Assembly: GCA_019244945.1 (NCBI GenBank)
Contig: JAFASD010000104.1
Span: forward strand, 1 to 6,184
Length of the DNA: 6,184 nt
Direction of reading: 5' to 3'
Source: Acidobacteriaceae bacterium
GTDB taxonomy: Bacteria > Acidobacteriota > Terriglobia > Bryobacterales > Bryobacteraceae
Position 1 is the stretch's first letter; each line of letters begins with the position of its first letter. This document shows, in pieces, positions 1-4,654 of the stretch. Both the position numbers and the translations under genes were made by a program. The notes under the pieces were generated by a model. It made no database searches. It was not told the origin of the DNA and saw only the letters and a program-made list of their open reading frames with translations.

Positions 1-411
1 GCCGCTTTCGAATCGCTCCTCCAATCCCTCTTGACCGACCACCATCCCGCCAATACCACCGAAGAACTGCTCGTCCACCAAATGGCCCAATCCTTCTGGG
101 TCGGCCAACGCGCCCTCCGCTTCCAAAACGACTGCTTCACCGACAATGGCGTCGACGAAAAACGCTTAGCCTTGTTCCTGCGATACCAAACTACCCACGA
201 GCGCACCTTCCACAAAGCCCTGAGCGCATTGCTCCGCCTTCAAAAAACAACCCGAGCCGCAACCTCTGGCTTCGTTTCGCAGCACGACCAGTTGCCTTCG
301 GCAGAAACTCGGTTCGTTTCGCAAAACAAGCCTGATTCTTCTCCGTCCATTGCCGGATCCATCCCCGCTATATTGAAAGAGGCCCACTCGACCATTCCGG
401 CCGCTCAATGA
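1..411 (+). CDS. Hypothetical protein, C-terminal part (5'-partial; possibly frameshifted near its end)
   Basis: The reading frame is already open at base 1 (A-A-F-E-S-L-L...), so the gene starts upstream; the TTG at 31 is probably just an internal leucine. The visible 136 residues contain a compact helical core (HQMAQSFWVGQRALRFQN, then LFLRYQTTHERTFHKALSAL), followed by a low-complexity tail rich in Ser, Thr, Pro and Gln in which FVSQ occurs twice. From memory, this core matches a multi-copy family of unknown function in Solibacter-like acidobacteria, whose N-terminus carries a 'GPRT..GK..S..NA.KHGL'-like segment that would lie outside the window. No catalytic motif is visible, so I assign no function. 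The frame ends with TGA at 409-411, but the +1 frame continues with protein-like sequence (see the entry at 377-487), so the copy may be frameshifted and non-functional. Confidence 0.6.
   Translation, partial: AAFESLLQSLLTDHHPANTTEELLVHQMAQSFWVGQRALRFQNDCFTDNGVDEKRLALFLRYQTTHERTFHKALSALLRLQKTTRAATSGFVSQHDQLPSAETRFVSQNKPDSSPSIAGSIPAILKEAHSTIPAAQ
271..323 (+). repeat. Short in-frame direct repeat encoding FVSQ twice
   Basis: The 11-mer TTCGTTTCGCA occurs at 271-281 and again at 313-323, 42 bp (14 codons) apart and in the same frame, giving two FVSQ motifs in the tail of the first hypothetical protein. The intervening codons are not repeated. It may be a remnant of a repeated linker motif; I recall GFVSQ-like segments in relatives of this protein but cannot confirm that here. 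Confidence 0.5.
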
Positions 412-487
412 AAAGGAACGCCAGGACAAAATCCAGGCGAATCCACGCGAGTGGATCCGGCGCTCACTCTGCGAGCTGAATAAAAAG
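377..487 (+). other. Protein-like extension in the +1 frame downstream of the first hypothetical gene (possible frameshifted C-terminus)
   Basis: Frame 2 opens after a TGA at 374-376 and reads through ...PLNEKERQDKIQANPREW then IRRSLCELNKKD, remaining open until TAA at 584-586, inside the lactamase gene. The charged, amphipathic sequence with KIQANPREWIRR looks more like a real C-terminus than the in-frame ILKEAHSTIPAAQ ending. There is no start codon with a ribosome site, so it is not an independent gene. The simplest inference is that one base was gained or lost between about 377 and 408, moving the true tail out of frame. It could also be a chance open frame. Confidence 0.35.
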
Positions 488-488
488 G

Positions 489-1370
489 ATGCGGCCCAGA
501 TCCCTAACCATCTTGGTTGCGTTTCTCGCGACTGGTCTAAACGCAATCGCTCAAATGAATCCGGAAGAACGGGCTGCGTGGAATAAGCCGGTCAAGCCGT
601 TCCGCATCATCGGAAATATCTACTATGTAGGCGCTGAAGGCGTTTCCGCCTTCCTTATCTCGACTCCGAGCGGAGCCATCCTACTGGACGGAGGCTTCCC
701 CGAAACGGCGCCACTGATCCGCCAGAGCGTTTCGGAACTCGGTTTTCATCTCGATGACATCAAGTTCCTACTGAACAGCCACGCCCATTACGATCACTGC
801 GGCGGGTTGACCGAACTCAAAAGGCGCTCCGGGGCGAAGATGATCGCAAGCGAGGGCGACAGCACGTACTCGAATGGCGGCTGGACGCTGAATTGTTTCG
901 ATAAAACGCGGCCCTTTCCTCCCGTGAGAGTGGATCGCATCATTCGCGACAAGGAGACGGTCGAACTCGGCGGCGCTATCCTGACGGCGCATCTCACCCC
1001 CGGTCATACCAAGGGTTGCACTACTTGGACCATGCAAGCGACAGATAGCGGGAAAGCTTATCAGGTTGTCTTTTACTGCAGCACGACCGTTGCCGGCAAC
1101 CGGCTGATAGACAATCGCGCATATCCGAGCATCGTTTCCGATTACGAACAGAGCTTTGCCAAGCTCCAAAATCTACCCTGCGATGTTTTTCTCGGACCTC
1201 ACGGAAGCTTCTTCCATCTTGACGAAAAGATGGCCGCGCTTCAAAGTGGCCGGCAGGATGCGTTCGTCGATCGTGATGAAATGAGAAAATTCGTCGATCA
1301 ATCGGAAAGAGACTTCCACGAAGAGCTGACGAAACAAGAACGGGCATTGAAGGGATCTGGTATCAATTGA
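489..1370 (+). CDS. Subclass B3 metallo-beta-lactamase (BJP-1/CAU-1-like)
   Basis: Predicted periplasmic di-zinc hydrolase that opens the beta-lactam ring; B3 enzymes commonly act on carbapenems as well as penicillins and cephalosporins. The 293 residues begin with a signal peptide (RPR followed by a hydrophobic stretch, likely cut after NAIAQ near residue 22). The full B3 ligand set is present: H98-A-H100-Y-D102-H103, H173 in TPGHTKG, and H238 in LGPHGS. S198 in FYCSTTVAGNRL aligns by eye with the B3 active-site serine 221. The pattern CSTTVAGNRL...Y.SIV.DY...FAK...LGPH closely resembles BJP-1 and CAU-1 as I remember them. Length is normal for the subclass. The ATG at 489 was chosen because it gives a good signal peptide, but AAAAAGG abuts it with no spacer, so the ribosome site is poor. 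No regulator lies beside it. A non-lactamase B3-fold hydrolase is the main alternative. Confidence 0.9.
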   Translation: MRPRSLTILVAFLATGLNAIAQMNPEERAAWNKPVKPFRIIGNIYYVGAEGVSAFLISTPSGAILLDGGFPETAPLIRQSVSELGFHLDDIKFLLNSHAHYDHCGGLTELKRRSGAKMIASEGDSTYSNGGWTLNCFDKTRPFPPVRVDRIIRDKETVELGGAILTAHLTPGHTKGCTTWTMQATDSGKAYQVVFYCSTTVAGNRLIDNRAYPSIVSDYEQSFAKLQNLPCDVFLGPHGSFFHLDEKMAALQSGRQDAFVDRDEMRKFVDQSERDFHEELTKQERALKGSGIN

Positions 1371-1404
1371 GGCTGCGTGCGACGCGATGACTATGGAACT
1401 TTGT

Positions 1405-1408
1405 GAAG
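1405..1408 (+). promoter_or_regulatory. Weak ribosome binding site deciding the protease start
   Basis: GAAG lies 8 nt before ATG 1417, whereas the upstream candidate ATG 1387 is preceded by GCGTGCGACGCG with no purine-rich site. Together with the signal peptide position this favours 1417. The match is short. Confidence 0.4.
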
Positions 1409-1416
1409 ATTGGCTG

Positions 1417-2343
1417 ATGAAGCAATCGTCTGCCTTACTCTCCGTAGTCCTTCTCTTTGCGTTTGCGTGTTGCGTTCGATCACCTGTGCAGGGTGCAGCC
1501 ATCGAGCAAAGTGTTATCGAAGTTCCGTTTGAGTTTATTCATGATTCGATCGTCGTCCAGGCTAGTGTGAACGAACACGGCCCGTTCTGGATGCTGCTCG
1601 ATACAGGCGCCGATCCTTCCATCGTCGATCTCGAAACAGCCAACAACGTTGGCTTGAAGCTCGCCGCGAAGGGGCAGCAGGGGTCGGGCGGGGGAACGGG
1701 CGTCAACCCTGCTTACGAAACGGTATTACCGGTTGTGCAGCTGGGCGGATTAAGGGCAGCGAATGTCGATGCGCTCGGGATGAACCTGTCGAAGCTCAGC
1801 TCCGCATTGGGTCGGCCCGTCGGCGGAGTCCTGGGCTACAGTTTTCTGAAGAGACGCATCGTGCAGATCGACTATCCGAGCCGTAAGGTACGCTTCTATA
1901 CGATCGCGCCCTCTTGCACTAGCGACGCGAACTCCCCTGTTCCAAATTGCACGACGCTTCGGTTTCGCTATAAGGATGACATTCTCGCGACTGGAGTTAC
2001 GGTGAACGGCAAACGAGTGATCACGAACATTGATACCGGCTCGAATTCATATTTCCAGATCAACCCTGCCGCCGTAGACAAGCTGGGCCTGAGCGGAGAT
2101 CTGGCCCGCGCGCATGCGAGCAGCTCTGTGGGTTTCAATGGTGAATTGAAAAATCGAGAAGGCACGGTGCGCAACGTGACGGTGGGCACCATCTCGGTGA
2201 ACGAACCGACTGTGGTGTTTTTTGGCAAGGGGATGGGCATGGATAAGGAGCCCTGGGACCTGCGGATTGGAAATAAATTCTTGAAGGATTATGTAGTGAC
2301 TCTAGACTTTCAGCGCGGACGAGTTACGCTAGCTGTGCCCTGA
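1417..2343 (+). CDS. Secreted retropepsin-like aspartic protease with two DTG lobes
   Basis: Predicted exported aspartyl protease of the retropepsin-like clan (Asp_protease_2/gag-asp type), 308 residues from this start. The signal peptide is MKQSSALLSVVLLFAFACC, probably cut near VQGAA. Two homologous halves follow. Lobe 1 has LLDTGADPSIV (Asp62) and ends with GVLGYSFLKRRIVQIDYPSRKV. Lobe 2 has NIDTGSNSYF (Asp206) and ends with RIGNKFLKDYVVTLDF. Each half thus carries its own catalytic D-T-G and the 'G..FL....V.ID/LDF' closing strand, suggesting an internal pseudo-dimer. I prefer ATG 1417 over the in-frame ATG at 1387 because it puts the signal peptide at the N-terminus and has GAAG 8 nt upstream; 1387 would add ten residues with two acids and has no ribosome site. 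It lies 46 bp after the lactamase on the same strand and may share its transcript. Substrate unknown. Confidence 0.82.
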   Translation: MKQSSALLSVVLLFAFACCVRSPVQGAAIEQSVIEVPFEFIHDSIVVQASVNEHGPFWMLLDTGADPSIVDLETANNVGLKLAAKGQQGSGGGTGVNPAYETVLPVVQLGGLRAANVDALGMNLSKLSSALGRPVGGVLGYSFLKRRIVQIDYPSRKVRFYTIAPSCTSDANSPVPNCTTLRFRYKDDILATGVTVNGKRVITNIDTGSNSYFQINPAAVDKLGLSGDLARAHASSSVGFNGELKNREGTVRNVTVGTISVNEPTVVFFGKGMGMDKEPWDLRIGNKFLKDYVVTLDFQRGRVTLAVP

Positions 2344-2377
2344 AATAGTCGCAGATCTTGCCGTTCAGAATGAACCG
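2344..2377. other. Convergent intergenic gap without a clear terminator
   Basis: Only 34 bp separate the stop codons of the protease (plus) and Uma2 (minus) genes. GTTCA-GAA-TGAAC (2363-2375) is a perfect 5-bp stem, but it has few G-C pairs and no following T run in either direction, so it is not called a terminator. Confidence 0.4.
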
Positions 2378-2881
2378 TCAATCGAAAATGTCCGAGAAGG
2401 GTACTTCTAAAGTGGTGTCGTCGAGCTTTATGAATTCGCCGGTGGCGTCTTCCATGCCGCTGGTTCGGTAGATCCATACGCGCCGCTCGACGGGATCGAT
2501 TACCCAGACGACCGGCACGCCAAAATCGAGATAATCGCGCACGCGTTCGTTCAGACGAGAAACAGTATCCTCTGGCGAAAGGATTTCAATACACAATAAC
2601 GGCGGTTTGGTGAGGATTTGCTCATCAGGTTTGCCCCGCGTTAGGACAACATCTGGGATACGGAATCGGGTTGGTTTCACTTGGAACCGCCATTCGGGTA
2701 GCGCAGCGATCCCCGTCTCGCGAAAACGGCTCATGAAGAAGGTCACTAATCTTGCTTGCATCCAGGCGTGATCCCGCTCTCCCAAGTTTCGTTCCTCCAC
2801 CAGACCGTCGATGTAATCGCAATCCGGCCGGTAAACAGTTTTCAGGTACTCTTCCACTGAGATCTGCGTGGCGATCGCCAT
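2378..2881 (-). CDS. Uma2 family (DUF820) PD-(D/E)XK nuclease-like protein
   Basis: A 167-residue protein of the Uma2 family, which has a restriction-endonuclease-like fold and is often present in many copies per genome; its biological role is unsettled. The family signature is clear: ISVEEYLKTVYRPDCDYIDG at residues 7-26, ERNLGERDHAW at 30-40, FQVKPTRFRIPDVVL with the likely metal-binding Asp77, LCIEILSPEDT with Glu99 as the next acidic active-site residue, and VPVVWVIDPVERRVWIY at 122-138. Length is typical. The ATG at 2881 is preferred because MAIATQISVEEYL matches usual Uma2 N-termini; an in-frame TTG at 2926 would add 15 residues with no support. No strong ribosome site is seen. The gene lies 92 bp downstream of the esterase on the same strand and converges on the protease gene with a 34 bp gap. 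No partner suggests a role. Confidence 0.88.
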   Translation of the reverse strand: MAIATQISVEEYLKTVYRPDCDYIDGLVEERNLGERDHAWMQARLVTFFMSRFRETGIAALPEWRFQVKPTRFRIPDVVLTRGKPDEQILTKPPLLCIEILSPEDTVSRLNERVRDYLDFGVPVVWVIDPVERRVWIYRTSGMEDATGEFIKLDDTTLEVPFSDIFD

Positions 2882-2973
2882 ATGCGTCAGTATGTCATCT
2901 GTTGTGATTGCGGCCTCGGCGCGCAATCATCTGAGCTGCTTCCGCTGCTCTTTCCGCCTGGGTTGCGCAAGTC
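2882..2973. other. Gap between esterase and Uma2 genes; nothing recognised
   Basis: The 92 bp hold no recognisable promoter or terminator. The minus strand is GC-rich and lacks a good purine-rich site before ATG 2881. A frame overlapping the esterase end continues into this gap but looks like a shadow. Confidence 0.35.
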
Positions 2974-3912
2974 CTACCGAGCTGGTTCAGCTTGTCGGTA
3001 TAAAAACTCAATAGCATCAGGCATTCGTTGAGCCCAGAACTGAGAGCTATGATTTGCCCCGGCTTGGACCACAAACATAATATCTGGACGCTTGAAGTAT
3101 GCACCTTTCAGATGTGAGACAAGGGTCTCGACCATCTTCACCGTTCCAGGATCGGTATCGCTTTCGACGAGTCCCAGAGGGGCGAGATATTGCTCGATAT
3201 TCGGAAAATGCACTTCGGTTTCCCCAACGCCGATTGCAATCCGATCCGGAGCCCGAACGATGAACTCTGTATCGCGCAGGAGTTGTCCATTACCGAGTAT
3301 CAGATTCGGGCTTTCAATAAGCGCTAGCCTGAACAGCTCGGGATGATTTAGCGCGCTGTAAAGCGCGGCTGAGGCCCCCAGCGAGGTTCCGCCAATGCCC
3401 ACCTGCGCGGGATCATCGGTTACGCGATAACGAGATAAAACAAACGGGAATACCTCGTCAGCAAGGAATGAAGGCAACTGCTTGCCAATCGGCTCCGGCC
3501 CACCCGGCGCGGACATCGGGTCACGGTACGGAGAGTACTCATAGTTCCGCTTGGATGAGCTGTCGATGCCAATGACAACGATCGGCGGGATTTTGTGTTC
3601 CGAGATCAGCCTTGTAACCGCCTCATCGATCTGAAGCTCGTGCTCTCCGTGAAACGCAGTGCATTCGTCGAAGGCATTCTGGCCGTCGAGCATGTACAAG
3701 GTCGGATATTTGGCCTTGCTGTTCTGTGAGTCCGAATAGCCGGCAGGTAGCCAGACCCGTAACGTGACCGAACCTCCGTAGGTCTTACTCTGAAAATGTT
3801 CAAGCCGCAAGTCTCCGGTGACCGTCGACTTGCACGCTTGGTCTCCAAAGGCGGATACGCTCGCTACTAACCCAGCGACAACAAGCGGGCACAATTCCTT
3901 CACTCCCAGCAA
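2974..3912 (-). CDS. Secreted alpha/beta-hydrolase esterase (esterase D/Fes type)
   Basis: Predicted exported serine esterase of the PF00756 type, a family including enterochelin esterases, S-formylglutathione hydrolases and carbohydrate acyl esterases. Numbered from 3912 (312 residues), residues 1-23 are a hydrophobic signal sequence ending near SVSAFG. YPTLYMLDGQNAFDE (69-83) is the oxyanion-side segment, VGIGGTSLGAS (171-181) the nucleophile elbow with Ser177, GVGETEV (228-234) the probable site of the catalytic acid (Glu233), and GANHSSQFWAQRMPDAIEFLY (285-305) supplies His288. The triad looks complete and the length is normal. The start is uncertain: 3912 is a TTG without a ribosome site, GTG 3903 has GGGA directly against it, and TTG 3894 has GGGAG 8 nt upstream. 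It follows the 194-residue gene by 67 bp. Substrate cannot be read from sequence; no siderophore genes are nearby, so Fes function is not supported. Confidence 0.85.
   Translation of the reverse strand: MLGVKELCPLVVAGLVASVSAFGDQACKSTVTGDLRLEHFQSKTYGGSVTLRVWLPAGYSDSQNSKAKYPTLYMLDGQNAFDECTAFHGEHELQIDEAVTRLISEHKIPPIVVIGIDSSSKRNYEYSPYRDPMSAPGGPEPIGKQLPSFLADEVFPFVLSRYRVTDDPAQVGIGGTSLGASAALYSALNHPELFRLALIESPNLILGNGQLLRDTEFIVRAPDRIAIGVGETEVHFPNIEQYLAPLGLVESDTDPGTVKMVETLVSHLKGAYFKRPDIMFVVQAGANHSSQFWAQRMPDAIEFLYRQAEPAR
3903..3907 (-). promoter_or_regulatory. Candidate ribosome binding site for an internal esterase start
   Basis: On the minus strand GGGAG lies 8 nt before the in-frame TTG at 3894. This is the best-spaced ribosome site near the esterase N-terminus and would give MCPLVVAGLVASVSAFG, a shorter signal sequence without a basic residue. 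It conflicts with the longer starts at 3912 and 3903, so the true start is unresolved. Confidence 0.3.
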
Positions 3913-3927
3913 TACGCAAACGTATGC
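3909..3927 (-). repeat. Small inverted repeat at the esterase 5' end
   Basis: ATACG (3912-3916) and CGTAT (3921-3925) are perfectly complementary around a CAAA loop, and GC/GC extends the stem by two pairs with one bulged A at 3911. In the minus-strand transcript this hairpin would contain the TTG at 3912. It is too short and lacks the T tract of an intrinsic terminator; it could be an operator half-site pair, a translational hairpin, or chance. Confidence 0.3.
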
Positions 3928-3979
3928 GGATCGGTTCCGTTATGGCCTTCGGGCTTCTTTTCTTCGTCGACAGCTGAAT

Positions 3980-4564
3980 TCAGAGAAGGAGGGCCGCGAA
4001 GGGTAGCGCCTCGAGTGCGACGTCGCCGATGGTCGCGGCAATGCCTATGCTCGCTGCGGCGGCCGCTACACCGCCCAGAACTTGCTTGGGCGTGACGCAA
4101 ACCTGGTAGTTCTTGTTCAACAAGTCTTTACTTTCGTCCTTCCCGACCGATCCGGAAATAGGGCCGCGAGTAGCCGTAGCGCTCACGCCGGCGCCAACCG
4201 ACTCATTGAAATTCACGCCGACGCAGAGGCCGTCCTTTGGATTAGCCGAAACATAAGCGGAACCGGTAACATTCCCTCCCGCGTCGGCGTCGGCTCGCGA
4301 TCCAAATATGAATCTGGACGCAGTAGGGCCAATGTGTCCCTGCAGGAGGGTTTCCGACGCCTTCACGGTGCCCTTGTCGATCGAGATATTGATGGGACTC
4401 AAACCGAAAGGAGATTCAATGGCCGTGACAACCCGGGAGGGGCTAATGAGATTTCCTCCGGGACCGTTATGAGTCGGAGAACTTTGGACGGACTTGGGAT
4501 GCGCGGACTCGTACGCGGCTAGCGACTTCGGCGCGCCTGCGCCGTCTGAGATCAATAAGGACAT
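3980..4564 (-). CDS. Unrecognised 194-residue Gly/Ala/Ser-rich protein with hydrophobic C-terminus
   Basis: I do not recognise this protein. It starts at ATG 4564 with AGAAAGG 9 nt upstream, the clearest ribosome site in the window, which supports it as real. There is no signal peptide (MSLLISDGAGAPKSLAAYES). Residues 20-60 are Pro/Ser/Asn-rich and probably flexible. Residues 60-145 alternate small and hydrophobic residues with many glycines (GGNVTGSAYVS, CVGVNFNESVGAGVSATA), as in beta-rich folds. Residues 162-194 are nearly all small or hydrophobic (VLGGVAAAAASIGIAAT, then LEALPFAALLL) and could be one or two membrane segments. Only two cysteines occur (C114, C156). It lies 90 bp after the ADOP permease and 67 bp before the esterase, same strand. 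Possibilities include a membrane-active peptide or toxin-like protein, a C-terminally anchored protein, or a lineage-specific orphan; none is established. Overlapping plus-strand frames look like shadows. Confidence 0.6.
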   Translation of the reverse strand: MSLLISDGAGAPKSLAAYESAHPKSVQSSPTHNGPGGNLISPSRVVTAIESPFGLSPINISIDKGTVKASETLLQGHIGPTASRFIFGSRADADAGGNVTGSAYVSANPKDGLCVGVNFNESVGAGVSATATRGPISGSVGKDESKDLLNKNYQVCVTPKQVLGGVAAAAASIGIAATIGDVALEALPFAALLL

Positions 4565-4654
4565 GGTATTGTGCCTTTCTTTGTGGAGAGCTTCAACTCC
4601 TGCCCAGTTATCGAATCGAGGACTCTTGAAGTTGCGTGGTTTTTTGCGCGGTCT
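4565..4654. other. Gap between permease and 194-residue gene; nothing beyond the ribosome site
   Basis: These 90 bp hold the ribosome site above. TTGAAG and CACAAT are 17 bp apart on the minus strand, but the second box ends only about 4 bp before the ATG, so it is not a credible promoter. No hairpin followed by a T tract was found. Confidence 0.4.
4574..4580 (-). promoter_or_regulatory. Ribosome binding site of the 194-residue protein
   Basis: AGAAAGG on the minus strand, 9 nt before ATG 4564. It is purine-rich, well spaced, and fixes the start of the otherwise unrecognised gene. Confidence 0.6.

Noticed and set aside
166..546. Minus-strand open frame opposite the first hypothetical gene and the lactamase start
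   Set aside because: It has Arg/Ser/Gly-rich shadow composition and overlaps two better-supported plus-strand frames.
2363..2375. GTTCA-GAA-TGAAC inverted repeat as a bidirectional terminator
   Set aside because: The stem is only 5 bp with low GC and no T tract follows on either strand.
2895..3104. Small minus-strand frame overlapping the esterase 3' end
   Set aside because: It mostly overlaps the conserved esterase C-terminus in another frame and has no recognisable motif or ribosome site.
2974..3912. Naming the esterase as enterochelin esterase (fes)
   Set aside because: No siderophore synthesis or uptake genes are nearby, and the PF00756-type fold covers many substrates.
4082..4522. Long plus-strand open frame opposite the 194-residue gene
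   Set aside because: It lacks a ribosome site, its composition is Arg/Ser-rich as expected of a reverse shadow in GC-rich DNA, and the minus-strand frame is longer with a good ribosome site.
4566..4592. TTGAAG and CACAAT with 17 bp spacing as a promoter for the 194-residue gene
   Set aside because: The -10-like box overlaps the region just before the ATG, after the ribosome site, so transcription would start inside the gene.
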